From contig CAJTOI010000007.1 of the NCBI GenBank assembly GCA_910577925.1, forward strand, positions 62,001 through 126,000: 64,000 nucleotides of DNA, in the 5' to 3' direction. The translations under genes were made by a program, and so were the position numbers. Below, one piece after another: positions 1 to 9,303 of this stretch. Position 1 is the first letter of the stretch. Each line of letters opens with the position of its first letter. The notes below the pieces were generated by a model. The model worked only from the letters and a program-made list of their open reading frames with translations. It was not told where the DNA came from and made no database searches. The stretch comes from an uncultured Roseburia sp. (GTDB taxonomy: Bacteria; Bacillota; Clostridia; Lachnospirales; Lachnospiraceae).

Positions 1-1
1 T

Positions 2-1981
2 GAGACCGCGGATGTCGTCGCTCATGAGATGAAAGAGTGGGCGATTGAGAAGGGGGCTACACACTACACGCACTGGTTCCAGCCGCTTACCGGTGTCACG
101 GCCGAGAAGCATGATTCGTTTATCACGGCTCCGATGGCAAACGGCAAGGTGCTGATGAGCTTTTCTGGAAAAGAGCTGATCAAGGGTGAGCCGGACGCAT
201 CCTCCTTCCCCTCCGGCGGACTCCGCGCGACCTTCGAGGCCAGAGGCTACACCGCATGGGACTGTACCTCTCCGGCGTTTGTGCGGCAGGATGCGGCAGG
301 TGCGACACTCTGCATTCCGACTGCGTTCTGCTCTTATAAAGGGGAGGCGCTTGATCAGAAGACGCCGCTGCTGCGCTCGATGGAGGCGATCAATACGCAG
401 GCGATCCGTCTGATCCGTCTGTTTGGGAATGCGACATCAAAGAAAGTGACGCCATCCGTGGGTCCGGAGCAGGAATACTTTATCGTGGACAGAGAAAAGT
501 ATCTGCAGAGAAAGGATCTGATCTTTACCGGACGTACCCTGTTTGGGGCGATGCCGCCAAAGGGTCAGGAGATGGAAGATCACTATTTCGGAGCCATCCG
601 CGAGCGGATTGCCGCGTACATGAGGGACGTGAACACAGAACTCTGGAAACTCGGCGTCTCCGCCAAAACGCAGCACAATGAGGTTGCCCCGGCGCAGCAT
701 GAACTGGCGCCGATTTATGCGGAGACCAATATCGCAGCGGATCACAATCAGCTGGTGATGGAGACGTTAAAAAAGGTTGCCGGACGCCACGGACTGCAGT
801 GTCTGCTCCACGAGAAGCCGTTTGCGGGTGTGAACGGTTCCGGTAAGCACAATAACTGGTCGATCACGACCGACGACGGAATCAACTTGCTTGATCCCGG
901 CAAGACGCCGCACGAGAATGTGCAGTTCCTGCTGATATTGACATGCGTCTTAAAGGCCGTTGACAAACATGCGGACCTGCTGCGCGAGTCCGCGGCGGAT
1001 GTCGGAAATGACCACAGACTGGGCGCGAATGAGGCGCCGCCCGCGATTATTTCCGTCTATCTCGGAGAGCAGCTGCAGGATGTGCTCACACAGCTTATCA
1101 GCACGGGGGAGGCGACGCACAGCATCAAAGGGCAGCGGCTTGAGACCGGTGTTAAGACGCTTCCCGACTTTATGAAGGACGCGACCGACCGGAACCGTAC
1201 CTCTCCGTTTGCATTTACCGGAAATAAATTTGAATTTCGTATGGTGGGATCGCAGGACTCGATCGCACAGTCGAATGTGGTGCTGAATACGATTGTTGCG
1301 GAAGCATTTGCAGAGGCCTGCGATGTCCTGGAAAAAGCAAGTGACTTTGAGCTGGCAGTACATGATTTGATTAAAAGAAATGCGACAGAGCATCAGAGGA
1401 TCGTATTTAACGGCAACGGCTACTCCGACGAGTGGGTCGAGGAAGCCGAAAAGCGCGGACTTCCGAATATCAAATCGATGGTGGACGCGATTCCGGCGCT
1501 GAATACCGAAAAGGCGGTAGCGCTGTTTGAACGGTTTAAGGTATTCACCCGGGCCGAGCTTGACTCCCGCGTGGAGATCGAGTATGAGACCTACGCGAAA
1601 GCGATTAACATCGAGGCGCGGGCGATGATCGACATTGCGACAAAGCAGATTATCCCGGCGGTTATCCGCTACACGACAGTGCTCGCGGAGTCCATTGTCT
1701 CGGTAAAAACCGCCTGTGACGCAGATGTCAGCGTACAGACCGAAATCTTGACGGAGGTTTCCGATTTGCTTGCAGATTCGAAACTTGCGCTCGCAAAGCT
1801 GCAGGAGGCTGCGGAGTCCGCGGCGGCAATGGGAGAAGGCAGAGAACAGGCCGTATACTATCACGATGTCGTGAAGGCAGCGATGGATGAGCTTCGCAAG
1901 CCGGTCGACAGGCTGGAGATGCTGGTTGATAAGTCCATGTGGCCGATGCCGTCCTACGGGGATCTTATCTTTGAAGTATAA
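2..1981 (+). CDS. glnN: Glutamine synthetase type III, 5'-truncated by window edge
   Basis: Cytoplasmic ATP-dependent glutamate-ammonia ligase of the GSIII (GlnN) family. The reading frame is open from base 2 and the real start lies outside the window; 659 residues are visible against about 700 for the family. The diagnostic stretch [18 protein letters not shown] is followed by [26 protein letters not shown] and [10 protein letters not shown]. Further in come the catalytic-barrel segments [32 protein letters not shown] and [10 protein letters not shown], and a long helical C-terminus. An Amt/P-II gene follows, so this is a nitrogen-assimilation locus. A hairpin with a T run lies between the two genes. 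The identification is secure. Confidence 0.97.
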   Translation, partial: ETADVVAHEMKEWAIEKGATHYTHWFQPLTGVTAEKHDSFITAPMANGKVLMSFSGKELIKGEPDASSFPSGGLRATFEARGYTAWDCTSPAFVRQDAAGATLCIPTAFCSYKGEALDQKTPLLRSMEAINTQAIRLIRLFGNATSKKVTPSVGPEQEYFIVDREKYLQRKDLIFTGRTLFGAMPPKGQEMEDHYFGAIRERIAAYMRDVNTELWKLGVSAKTQHNEVAPAQHELAPIYAETNIAADHNQLVMETLKKVAGRHGLQCLLHEKPFAGVNGSGKHNNWSITTDDGINLLDPGKTPHENVQFLLILTCVLKAVDKHADLLRESAADVGNDHRLGANEAPPAIISVYLGEQLQDVLTQLISTGEATHSIKGQRLETGVKTLPDFMKDATDRNRTSPFAFTGNKFEFRMVGSQDSIAQSNVVLNTIVAEAFAEACDVLEKASDFELAVHDLIKRNATEHQRIVFNGNGYSDEWVEEAEKRGLPNIKSMVDAIPALNTEKAVALFERFKVFTRAELDSRVEIEYETYAKAINIEARAMIDIATKQIIPAVIRYTTVLAESIVSVKTACDADVSVQTEILTEVSDLLADSKLALAKLQEAAESAAAMGEGREQAVYYHDVVKAAMDELRKPVDRLEMLVDKSMWPMPSYGDLIFEV

Positions 1982-2022
1982 GGAACAAAAGAGGCGCAGA
2001 ACAGAGTAATAACGATAAAAAT

Positions 2023-2080
2023 ATGACACGTTTTCCGGAGACCACAACGCTGTGGGAGAGAGGGAGACGTGTCATTTTTT
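2023..2080 (+). terminator. Hairpin plus T run between glnN and amt (terminator or leader attenuator)
   Basis: Outer arms ATGACACGT (2023-2031) and ACGTGTCAT (2067-2075), with an inner stem CCACA/TGTGG (2042-2055), run straight into six Ts. It ends only 26 bp before the amt start codon. It can therefore terminate glnN transcription and may also control read-through into amt. Confidence 0.75.
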
Positions 2081-2106
2081 ATAAAAAAGTTTTTGAGGAG
2101 GTAATT

Positions 2107-3852
2107 ATGAACGAGGAAATTATGGAATTGGTATCAGGCAGCGTATTCGGCGTCTGGTTCCTGATAGGAGCCGCGCTGGTATTCTGGATGCAGGCCGGAT
2201 TTGCAATGGTCGAGGCCGGTTTTACGAGGGCGAAAAATGCGGGAAATATTATCATGAAAAATCTGATGGATTTCTGCATCGGAACGGTGATGTTCATTCT
2301 GATTGGTTTTTCCCTGCTGCTGGGAGAAGATCTGCTGGGCTTTATCGGAAAACCGGGATTTGACATATTTACGTCTTATGCGGAGTTTGACTTTTCGAGC
2401 TTCGTGTTTAACCTGGTGTTCTGCGCGACGACGGCGACGATCGTGTCCGGGGCGATGGCGGAGCGGACAAAATTCCTGTCCTATTGTATGTATTCCGCCG
2501 TGATCTCGGCGCTGATATATCCGATTGAGGCGCACTGGATCTGGGGCGGCGGCTGGCTGTCGCAGATGGGTTTTCACGATTTTGCAGGCTCCTGTGCGAT
2601 TCATATGGTCGGAGGTATCTCAGCCCTGATCGGTGCGAAATTTCTCGGGCCGCGCATCGGGAAGTTTACGAGGGACAAAGCGGGAAATATTGTGAAAGTC
2701 AACGCGTTTCCGGGACATAACCTTCCCATCGGAGCGCTCGGCGTATTTATCCTGTGGCTGGGCTGGTACGGCTTTAACGGCGCGGCGGCGACCTCTCTGG
2801 AGCAGCTTGGATCTATTTTTCTTACAACCACGGTTGCGCCGGCGGTTGCAACCGTGGTGTGTATGATTTTCACATGGGTAAAATACGGGAAACCGGACGT
2901 GTCGATGTCTTTGAATGCATCTCTGGCGGGGCTTGTGGCGATTACCGCACCGTGCGATGTGACCGACTGCGCCGGCGCGGCTGCAATCGGTGCAGTGGCC
3001 GGGTTTCTGGTGGTATTCGGCGTCTGGCTTTTAGACGAAAAGCTGCGGATTGACGATCCGGTTGGAGCCGTGGCGGTCCATATGATGAACGGTATCTGGG
3101 GAACGTTTGCAACCGGCTTGTTTGCGACGACGGCCGCGCCGGGGAATGACAGCTGTACGGGACTTTTTTACGGCGGAGGTCTCGGGCTTCTGGGAATTCA
3201 GTGTCTTGGTATTCTCTCGGTGGCAGCGTGGACTGCTGCGACGATTACGATTACCTATGTCATAATCAGGGCAGTAAACGGACTGCGCGTCTCGGAGGAA
3301 GAGGAGATTCTCGGACTGGATGTGACGGAGCACGGACTCCCGTCCGCATATTCCGGATTCAGTATTATGGATGTCACCGGTTCCATGACGATGGATGTCA
3401 ATGAAAACACGGACCTCGGAGCGGAGAACTACGAGACGGCATCGCAGGTGAAGCGCGATGCGGCAGTCAAGGTTGTCGCGATGCCGCATGAGGCGATCGG
3501 CATGTACAAGGTGGTCATCATTGCGAAGCTTACGACGTATGACCGCTTAAAGAAAGCGCTGAATGAGCTTGGCGTGACCGGCATGACTGTGACGCAGGTG
3601 ATGGGATGCGGAATCCAGAAGGGAGCCGGAGAGAAATACCGCGGCGCAGAGCTGGATGTCACACTGCTTCCGAAGGTGAAAGTCGAGATTGTCGTTAGTA
3701 AGATTCCGGTTGCGCATGTGATCGAGGCGGCAAAGAAGGCGCTCTACACCGGTCATATCGGAGACGGAAAGATATTTGTGTACGATGTGGCGAAGGTTGT
3801 CAAGATCCGCACCGGCGAGGAGGATCTGGCGGCCTTACAGGATGTAGAATAG
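2107..3852 (+). CDS. amt: Ammonium transporter with fused C-terminal P-II domain
   Basis: Membrane ammonium channel of 581 residues. ATG 2107 is chosen because GAGGAG stands just upstream; an earlier in-frame ATG at 2023 would place the terminator inside the gene. Residues 1 to about 410 are the Amt barrel with about eleven hydrophobic segments and the pore-histidine motifs IEAHWIWGGGW and VHMMNGIWGT. From about residue 455 a complete P-II (GlnB/GlnK) domain follows, with T-loop KGAGEKYRGAE and closing motif GDGKIFVYDV. A P-II protein normally plugs Amt in trans; here the sensor is tethered to the channel, so gating by ATP, ADP and 2-oxoglutarate should be intramolecular. Such fusions occur in Clostridia. 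Confidence 0.95.
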   Translation: MNEEIMELVSGSVFGVWFLIGAALVFWMQAGFAMVEAGFTRAKNAGNIIMKNLMDFCIGTVMFILIGFSLLLGEDLLGFIGKPGFDIFTSYAEFDFSSFVFNLVFCATTATIVSGAMAERTKFLSYCMYSAVISALIYPIEAHWIWGGGWLSQMGFHDFAGSCAIHMVGGISALIGAKFLGPRIGKFTRDKAGNIVKVNAFPGHNLPIGALGVFILWLGWYGFNGAAATSLEQLGSIFLTTTVAPAVATVVCMIFTWVKYGKPDVSMSLNASLAGLVAITAPCDVTDCAGAAAIGAVAGFLVVFGVWLLDEKLRIDDPVGAVAVHMMNGIWGTFATGLFATTAAPGNDSCTGLFYGGGLGLLGIQCLGILSVAAWTAATITITYVIIRAVNGLRVSEEEEILGLDVTEHGLPSAYSGFSIMDVTGSMTMDVNENTDLGAENYETASQVKRDAAVKVVAMPHEAIGMYKVVIIAKLTTYDRLKKALNELGVTGMTVTQVMGCGIQKGAGEKYRGAELDVTLLPKVKVEIVVSKIPVAHVIEAAKKALYTGHIGDGKIFVYDVAKVVKIRTGEEDLAALQDVE

Positions 3853-3879
3853 AGAAAAATACCGCTGCTGCATTAAAAA

Positions 3880-3926
3880 AACTCCCTAAAAGGGAGGATT
3901 GCCAGGTGACTTGCGTCGCCTGGCAG
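3880..3926 (+). other. Two adjacent hairpins downstream of amt
   Basis: A short CTCCCT/AGGGAG hairpin is followed directly by a stronger one, GCCAGGTGAC/GTCGCCTGGC with loop TTGC. No clean T run follows, so this is either a weak terminator or an RNA 3' structure that protects the amt message. The rest of the interval to 4113 carries only the promoter listed next. Confidence 0.45.
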
Positions 3927-4045
3927 ATTATGAAAAAGTTTTGTTGTTTCCTTTGTGTGTGATTATAGTATAGGACGCAGAAATGAAATTTTCATGTGTA
4001 CGGAATGAAAGATTTTTGAATCTTAAATGAATAAATTGTGAACGC

Positions 4046-4074
4046 TTTACAAGTGAAAAAAGAGCGGCTATAAT
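4046..4074 (+). promoter_or_regulatory. Sigma-A type promoter for the pseudo-receiver gene
   Basis: TTTACA (4046-4051), 17-bp spacer, TATAAT (4069-4074), 38 bp before the start codon at 4113. Confidence 0.75.
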
Positions 4075-4112
4075 AAAAACACAGAAAAAAGTACGGGACA
4101 CGGGGGTGCGGC

Positions 4113-4805
4113 ATGGGAAAAAATCTTTTATTTATCTGCAAGCATTCGGAGAGTGAGCAGGATTTTCTGGCGGCAATGAAGGACAGGGAGATTGAGATCG
4201 ACACTGCATCGAACGGAATTGAAGCCGCCGCATGTGTGAGGAAAAAGGAGTATCAGGTTGTGGTCACCGGGCTGACGATGGAGGGATACAACGGGGAGCA
4301 GATTATCAGCTACCTGAATAAACATCACCCGAATACGGTGTGCATCATTTATACGACGACCATCAGCCCGGCGCAGCTGCATTTTTTTATCAATAAACGG
4401 GACGTATTCCGGGTATTTCTGCGCCCGGTAGATTATCAGAAAGAATTTCTCCCCGCGCTTGAGGAGGCATATGAGCATTATGATGTACAGACAGCGGAGC
4501 GGGAAGAACAGGCGGCGGAGAGAACGGAGGCGATAGAGATGCGCAGGGAGCGGGAGCAGCTGCTTTTGCGGATCAAAAGCCGAAGGACGCTGCAGGAGGC
4601 CATGGGGCGTTATATGAAACGGCTGATGGGGCATACGATCGCGCAGTACGGCGCGGAGCTTCCGGAGGATGTGAGGAAGCGGATGCGGGGCGTGGAGCGC
4701 GAGATCGTGGATCTGTGCTGCTGCGCAAAGGACGAGGAGGCCGGCGTTGCAAAGGCCGGGGAAGCGGTGAAGAATATACGGGAGCTTGCGGGGCTTCCAC
4801 AGTGA
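4113..4805 (+). CDS. Pseudo-receiver domain protein with C-terminal coiled coil
   Basis: The 230-residue protein begins with a response-regulator-like fold (residues about 4-120), but the phosphorylation pocket is lost. The usual acidic pair after strand 1 is replaced by H11-S12. The phospho-acceptor Asp is G53 in the motif VVTGLTMEGYNG, and the conserved Lys before the last proline is Arg in FLRPVD. The rest (about 125-230) is charged and helical, with no recognised output domain. Lying beside glnN and Amt/P-II suggests a nitrogen-linked adaptor, possibly an RNA or protein partner like ANTAR regulators, but no ANTAR signature is visible. It has its own promoter and terminator. Function unknown. 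Confidence 0.8.
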   Translation: MGKNLLFICKHSESEQDFLAAMKDREIEIDTASNGIEAAACVRKKEYQVVVTGLTMEGYNGEQIISYLNKHHPNTVCIIYTTTISPAQLHFFINKRDVFRVFLRPVDYQKEFLPALEEAYEHYDVQTAEREEQAAERTEAIEMRREREQLLLRIKSRRTLQEAMGRYMKRLMGHTIAQYGAELPEDVRKRMRGVEREIVDLCCCAKDEEAGVAKAGEAVKNIRELAGLPQ

Positions 4806-4813
4806 CAAGCGGG

Positions 4814-4867
4814 AAAGAGGGCCGCTGCGGAATGATTGAAAAATCATGAGGCGGCGGCCCTCTTTTT
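4814..4867 (+). terminator. Rho-independent terminator
   Basis: Long GC-rich stem AAAGAGGGCCGCTGC / GCGGCGGCCCTCTT followed by a T run, just after the pseudo-receiver gene. Confidence 0.85.
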
Positions 4868-4960
4868 ATGATAAATATATTCGATGATCAACCATATTTT
4901 AATATAAGAAAATGTGTGTATTTTTTTAGATATAACATAAAATATTATAAAGACATTATA

Positions 4961-4989
4961 TTGCTATTGTCTTTACAGCGTGGTAAGAT
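4961..4989 (+). promoter_or_regulatory. Promoter of the toxin-antitoxin pair
   Basis: TTGCTA (4961-4966), 17-bp spacer, TAAGAT (4984-4989) within a strongly AT-rich stretch, upstream of an AGGGGGAG ribosome site. Confidence 0.6.
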
Positions 4990-5013
4990 ATAGTTGAAAA
5001 AGGGGGAGTTATC

Positions 5014-5274
5014 ATGGCACAGACGTTGGTAAATATCCGCATGGATGAAGAACTAAAAAAAAGTATGGAGCAAACCTGTCAGGAACTTGGGATGAATATG
5101 ACTACGGCAATTACTATTTTTGCAAAGAAGATGACAAGAGAAAAAAGGATTCCGTTTGAAGTATCTGTTGATCCGTTTTATTCTGAAAGTAACATGGAGC
5201 ATCTGCGCAGGGGAGTAGAGGCACTTAATGCAGGAAAGGGAGTAGAACACGATATAATTGAGGAAGACGAATGA
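5014..5274 (+). CDS. RelB/DinJ-family antitoxin
   Basis: Small protein of 86 residues. The N-terminal stretch LVNIRMDEELKKSMEQ is typical of the ribbon-helix-helix fold of RelB/DinJ antitoxins. It is followed by the characteristic GMNMTTAITIFAKKM helix and an acidic C-terminal tail that would wrap the toxin. AGGGGGAG lies 5 bp before ATG. Its last codons overlap the toxin gene by 4 bp (ATGA), so the two are translationally coupled and expected to be co-repressed by the complex. The base composition is more AT-rich than either flank, as expected for an acquired module. Confidence 0.9.
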   Translation: MAQTLVNIRMDEELKKSMEQTCQELGMNMTTAITIFAKKMTREKRIPFEVSVDPFYSESNMEHLRRGVEALNAGKGVEHDIIEEDE

Positions 5275-5531
5275 GAAAAGTCTGGTTTGATGAGGCCTGG
5301 GAGGATTACATTTATTGGCAGACTCAGGATAAGAAAACATTGAAGCGTATTAATATACTGTTGAAAGATATTGAGAGAGGAAACTTTGACGGGATTGGTA
5401 AACCAGAACCATTAAAAGGTGACTTGGGTGGTTTTTGGAGCCGCAGGATAGATGATATGAACAGGCTGGTGTATCGAATCAGCGATGATGTGCTGGAAAT
5501 TGTTTCATGTAAGGGGCATTATGAAGGGTAG
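5271..5531 (+). CDS. YoeB/Txe-family toxin
   Basis: Ribosome-dependent mRNA interferase of the YoeB/Txe type in the RelE superfamily; 86 residues is the usual length. Typical motifs are the N-terminal WFDEAWEDYIYWQTQDKK, the internal GKPEPLKGDLGGFWSRRID and the C-terminal catalytic end CKGHYEG, with the conserved His-Tyr pair. The ATG overlaps the antitoxin stop by 4 bp. The family cleaves mRNA at the ribosomal A site when the antitoxin is degraded. All expected key residues are visible, so the toxin looks intact. Confidence 0.93.
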   Translation: MRKVWFDEAWEDYIYWQTQDKKTLKRINILLKDIERGNFDGIGKPEPLKGDLGGFWSRRIDDMNRLVYRISDDVLEIVSCKGHYEG

Positions 5532-5560
5532 GCAAGTAAGTTTATAAAGAGCAAAAATTT

Positions 5561-5608
5561 GAGCCTGCCGCATTGCGATTTTTCATCGCGATTGCGGCAG
5601 GCTCTTTT
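5561..5608. terminator. Bidirectional terminator between toxin and PBP genes
   Basis: Near-perfect inverted repeat GAGCCTGCCGCA...TGCGGCAGGCTC with an inner GCGA/TCGC stem. T runs lie on both strands, so it serves the converging toxin and PBP genes. Confidence 0.85.
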
Positions 5609-5628
5609 CATGTCATTACAGGTTGATA

Positions 5629-8274
5629 TTACTGCACCGGAGGTGTCTCGGGAGTCGCCTCCGGGGGCGTTTCCGGCGCCGGAGGCGGTGCGGTACCATC
5701 GGTATTGATTCCCGGGATCGTCGGGAGCGTGTAGCCGCTCTGGAACATAGAGTTTTCGGCATTGTGCAGCTGACAGGTATTGGCCAGCGCTGCGTCCGTC
5801 AGAAGATAGGGACCGTCCTCCGTTGCCGCCGAACCGCCGATGACATAGACGCCGGAGACATAAGAGTCCGTCGGGCAGTAGCCGCCGGCCAGCTGGCCGG
5901 AGAGGCTGCACATAGTCGCGACCGTGTGATGATCGCAGTACTCGGTGGGAACGGTACCCTCCGCAAAATATTCGGTGTATACGGCACTTCCGCGGGGATC
6001 GTTGTCACATACCCCGCCGATTGGCAGCTTGCCGGATTCACGGCATACCGCAGCCGACACGAGGCCGTTTGGCTTTGTGAAGTCTCTGTATTCCAGACCC
6101 TCGTGAATGCGGCTCATCACGGCTTTCCAGATTTTCTTCGGATAGGAGGTCTGGCCGCCGGACTGGGTCGCATTGTCGTCGTAACCGCCCCACACCACGC
6201 AGGTATAGTAGGGAGTATAGCCGGCAAAGAGACAGTCGCGGTTTGCGGTTGTGGTACCCGACTTTCCGGCCTGCGGCATGCTGCTTCCGAAATAAGCCGG
6301 GGTACCGGTTCCCTGGGTCATGACGTCCTGCATCGCGTCGGTTAAAAGCCACGCGGTCGTCTCTTTTAAAACCGTGTGGGATTCCGGCATCGTGTTGTCG
6401 ATCAGGACATTTCCGTCATGATCGAGAATCCGTGTATAAAACTTCGGCTTAATATAGGTGCCGCTGTTGGCAATCGCCGCATAAGATGCGGTCAGCTCGA
6501 GATTCGTGACTCCGTAAGAGAGCCCTCCGAGCGCTAAGGTTTCATTGCCGCTCTCGTCAATGCCGACGGTCGTAAAGCCGAAATTCCGGATGTAATCGTA
6601 GCCGAGGGAAGGCCCGATCTCTGCTAAGGTCTTTACGGTTACGATATTGATGGAATCGATAATGGCCTGCCGGACTGTGGTAAAGCCGCGGTAACGGTTG
6701 TCGTAGTTGCGGACGCTTTTCCCGGCTCCGGTCGAATAATTGTAGGGGGCGTCGTCCTGCACCGTCGCGAGGGTGAGTCCGCCGGCATCTAAGGCCGGAG
6801 CATACGACGCGATAATCTTGAACGTGGAACCCGGCTGCCGGGGGGAATCCGCTGCACGGTTTAACGTTTTGCTGGCGGTTTTGTCTCCGCGGCCGCCCAC
6901 AAGCGCTTTTACCTCCCCGGTGTACTGGTCGATGACAGTGAGCGCCGTCTGGGGCTGAATCGTGAAGCTGAGCGTCTCGCTGCCGTCCACAATGGTGTCG
7001 CCCTCCGTCATGATGTCGGCTTTGTACTGATTGATAGCGGCAAGCGCGTCTTCCTCGGTGGTAAAGTTGATATTATAGTCTTTGTTATTGCTCTGGTAAT
7101 AGGAGAGCATCGTGGTCTGACTGTAATTGGACACCGTACCGTCCGCGGACTGAACGGAAACCCGATACGCAAAGGAAATCTTAGGATCCGAGGGGTAATT
7201 CTCGAGATTGTTGATTTCCTCGTCGCAGATTTTCTGCAGAGCAGGGTCCTGTGTCGATTCTATCGTGAGGCCGCCCTGATAGAGCGCTTTGTATGCCTGA
7301 GTCTCGGTGTAACCGAGTTTGCCGATGAGATCCTGGATCACCTGATCGGTCAGCTCATCCACGAAATAGGAGTTGACATTGTCATCCTCGGATTCGGTAT
7401 TGACCAGCTGAATGCGCTCATAGACATTGTCTGCGATTGCCTCGTCGTACTCTGTCTGACTGATATAACCCTGATCAAGCATCCCGTTCAGTACTTTGTC
7501 GCGCCGCTTCACGTTTTCTTCCGGGTTGGAAATCGGGTTGAACTTGGAAGGATTCTGTGTAATCGCCGCGAGAACGGCACACTCGGACAAGGTCAGCTCG
7601 GAGACATCTTTTCCGAAATAGCGCTCGGAGGCAACGCCGACGCCGAGCGTATTCTGCCCGAGATTGATTGCGTTCAGATAGTTTTCGAGAATCCAGTTCT
7701 TGTCTCTGACCTTTTCCAGCTGAATGGCAAGATACTGCTCCTGGAATTTACGCTCGAACTTGTCTGCGAGGGAGGATTCACTCGTCCACCCGGTAAATAC
7801 CGTATTCTTGAGAAGCTGCTGCGTGATGGTGCTGGCGCCCTCGGAAAAATGACCGGAGGTAATGCCCTTGATACCGGCGCGCAGAATCCCCTTTAAGTCG
7901 ATGCCGTTATGCTCATAGAAACGTTCATCCTCGATGGAGACGAAAGCCTGCTGCAGATCAAGGGGGATCTCGTCAATCGTGACATACTTCCGGTTTGAGC
8001 CGGAGGCCACAAGCGTTGCGGTCTGATTTCCGCCGGCGTCTAAGACGATGGTCTGATAGCCGGTGGGTGTTGCGTCGATTTCGTCAATACTCGGAGCCGA
8101 AGCAATGATTCCGGAGATGATGCCGAAACCGGCACAGCCGCCGATGACAATTACCGCAAAAAAGCAGACGAGCAGTGATTTCCAGAAAATCACGCTGAAT
8201 TTTTTGCGTATCATGGTACTCTTGGAAGTCAGTTCCTTTTCACGCTTCCGGGTACGTTTTTTTCCGTAATTCAT
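5629..8274 (-). CDS. Class A penicillin-binding protein (PBP1A type)
   Basis: Bifunctional peptidoglycan glycosyltransferase/transpeptidase of about 881 residues, membrane-anchored by a hydrophobic segment near residues 35-60. The GT51 domain shows EDERFYEHNGID and GASTITQQLLKN. The transpeptidase domain shows the active-site tetrad STFK in RQPGSTFKI, SIN in DSINIV and KSGTT. The C-terminal extension is Cys-containing and ends in a Pro/Glu/Thr-rich tail, as is common in Clostridia. The start is uncertain: ATG 8286 has AGAAAGG only 1 nt before it, while ATG 8274 has it 13 nt before. The gene is single, converging on the toxin-antitoxin pair and divergent from yigZ. Confidence 0.95.
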   Translation of the reverse strand: MNYGKKRTRKREKELTSKSTMIRKKFSVIFWKSLLVCFFAVIVIGGCAGFGIISGIIASAPSIDEIDATPTGYQTIVLDAGGNQTATLVASGSNRKYVTIDEIPLDLQQAFVSIEDERFYEHNGIDLKGILRAGIKGITSGHFSEGASTITQQLLKNTVFTGWTSESSLADKFERKFQEQYLAIQLEKVRDKNWILENYLNAINLGQNTLGVGVASERYFGKDVSELTLSECAVLAAITQNPSKFNPISNPEENVKRRDKVLNGMLDQGYISQTEYDEAIADNVYERIQLVNTESEDDNVNSYFVDELTDQVIQDLIGKLGYTETQAYKALYQGGLTIESTQDPALQKICDEEINNLENYPSDPKISFAYRVSVQSADGTVSNYSQTTMLSYYQSNNKDYNINFTTEEDALAAINQYKADIMTEGDTIVDGSETLSFTIQPQTALTVIDQYTGEVKALVGGRGDKTASKTLNRAADSPRQPGSTFKIIASYAPALDAGGLTLATVQDDAPYNYSTGAGKSVRNYDNRYRGFTTVRQAIIDSINIVTVKTLAEIGPSLGYDYIRNFGFTTVGIDESGNETLALGGLSYGVTNLELTASYAAIANSGTYIKPKFYTRILDHDGNVLIDNTMPESHTVLKETTAWLLTDAMQDVMTQGTGTPAYFGSSMPQAGKSGTTTANRDCLFAGYTPYYTCVVWGGYDDNATQSGGQTSYPKKIWKAVMSRIHEGLEYRDFTKPNGLVSAAVCRESGKLPIGGVCDNDPRGSAVYTEYFAEGTVPTEYCDHHTVATMCSLSGQLAGGYCPTDSYVSGVYVIGGSAATEDGPYLLTDAALANTCQLHNAENSMFQSGYTLPTIPGINTDGTAPPPAPETPPEATPETPPVQ

Positions 8275-8400
8275 ACAAATAACCATACCTTTCTATCGTA
8301 CAAAAAAATTATTTCCTATTTTACATCCATCTATTATAGCAAAGAAACATGTCAGAATAAAGGAAAAACTGAAAATACCAGACTTTCTTAAGAAATATGG

Positions 8401-8430
8401 TTGCCAGAGAGAAAAGAAACATGGTACTAT
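8401..8430 (+). promoter_or_regulatory. Probable promoter of the YigZ gene
   Basis: TTGCCA (8401-8406), 18-bp spacer, TACTAT (8425-8430), about 30 bp before the start codon. Confidence 0.45.
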
Positions 8431-8461
8431 TTTCGGTGAACAGGACAGGAGGCGGCATACT

Positions 8462-9112
8462 ATGAAAACCATTTATTCGGGCGGCACGGCCGAGATTGTA
8501 GAGAAAAAGTCCAGATTTATCGCGACGGTACGGCCTGCGGCATCGGAGGAAGAAGCCGCCGCGTTTATTGCGGAGACGAAAAAGAAATACTGGGATGCCA
8601 GACACAACTGCTCGGCGTTTATCGTCGGGGAAAATCCGCAGACGAGCCGCTGCTCCGACGACGGGGAGCCGGCGCAGACAGCCGGCCGCCCGATGCTGGA
8701 TGTGCTGCTCGGGGAGGGGCTCTCCAATGTGGCAGTCGTCGTCACGCGCTATTTCGGCGGCGTGCTGCTCGGAACCGGCGGGTTGGTGCGGGCGTATCAG
8801 AGAGCCGTGCGGGAAGGGCTGCTCGCAAGCACCGTGATCGAGCGGCGGGAAGGCATCCGCCTTTCGGTGGGTACGGACTACACCGGGCTCGGGCGTCTGC
8901 AGCATCTGATTGCCCAAAGAGAGCTTGCGCTGATCCACACGCTCTACACAGAAAAGGCCGAGCTGCTTCTCGTTGTCCCCGTCGAAGAACGGCGGGCCGT
9001 GGAGCAGGAAATTGTGGAGGCGACAAACGGAACGGCCGCGATTTCCTGGGGAGAACAGGTCAGCTATGGAATGATCGAAAATAATTTAAAAATTTTTGAA
9101 AAAACTACTTGA
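8462..9112 (+). CDS. YigZ/IMPACT family protein
   Basis: Cytoplasmic protein of 216 residues, the full length for the UPF0029/YigZ family. The N-terminal IMPACT domain contains KKSRFIATV, ARHNCSAFIVG, SDDGEPAQTAGRPML and the hallmark VVTRYFGGVLLGTGGLVRAY; a smaller C-terminal ferredoxin-like domain (DUF1949) follows. The biochemical role is not settled; relatives bind ribosomes or regulate translation stress responses in eukaryotes. AGGAGG precedes the ATG. The promoter of the downstream tRNA overlaps the stop codon. Confidence 0.92.
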   Translation: MKTIYSGGTAEIVEKKSRFIATVRPAASEEEAAAFIAETKKKYWDARHNCSAFIVGENPQTSRCSDDGEPAQTAGRPMLDVLLGEGLSNVAVVVTRYFGGVLLGTGGLVRAYQRAVREGLLASTVIERREGIRLSVGTDYTGLGRLQHLIAQRELALIHTLYTEKAELLLVVPVEERRAVEQEIVEATNGTAAISWGEQVSYGMIENNLKIFEKTT

Positions 9113-9136
9113 TTTTTTTGGAAAGTCTGATATAAT
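9109..9136 (+). promoter_or_regulatory. tRNA-Gln promoter
   Basis: TTGATT (9109-9114), 16-bp spacer, TATAAT (9131-9136), 20 bp before the mature tRNA 5' end. The -35 overlaps the stop codon of the YigZ gene. Confidence 0.7.
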
Positions 9137-9156
9137 AGCTTTTGTTGACAGCACAA

Positions 9157-9228
9157 AGGGCTATCGCCAAACGGTAAGGCAACGGACTCTGACTCCGTCA
9201 TTTCAAGGTTCGAATCCTTGTAGCCCTG
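9157..9228 (+). tRNA. tRNA-Gln (anticodon CTG)
   Basis: Complete cloverleaf: acceptor AGGGCTA/TAGCCCT, D arm GCC...GGC, anticodon stem ACGGA/TCCGT with loop CTCTGAC (anticodon CTG, reads CAG), T arm CAAGG-TTCGAAT-CCTTG, discriminator G. The 3' CCA is not encoded. It resembles Bacillus tRNA-Gln in the D and anticodon arms. It has its own promoter and a terminator directly downstream. Confidence 0.95.
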
Positions 9229-9234
9229 CTACGA

Positions 9235-9270
9235 AACCTCAGTGGAAGATTCCATTGGGGTTATTTTTTT
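9235..9270 (+). terminator. Terminator of tRNA-Gln
   Basis: Stem AACCTCAGTGGAA / TTCCATTGGGGTT followed by seven Ts. Confidence 0.8.
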
Positions 9271-9303
9271 GTTGGACATGAGAACAAAAAACGGAGGTGC
9301 AGA

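Noticed and set aside
950..2047. 365-residue reading frame opposite glnN
   Set aside because: Shadow of the GSIII gene; the sense product is unmistakable and the antisense frame has no ribosome site or recognisable domain.
2023..2106. N-terminal extension of Amt from ATG 2023
   Set aside because: It would translate through the hairpin and T run; ATG 2107 has a proper ribosome site and gives the normal N-terminus.
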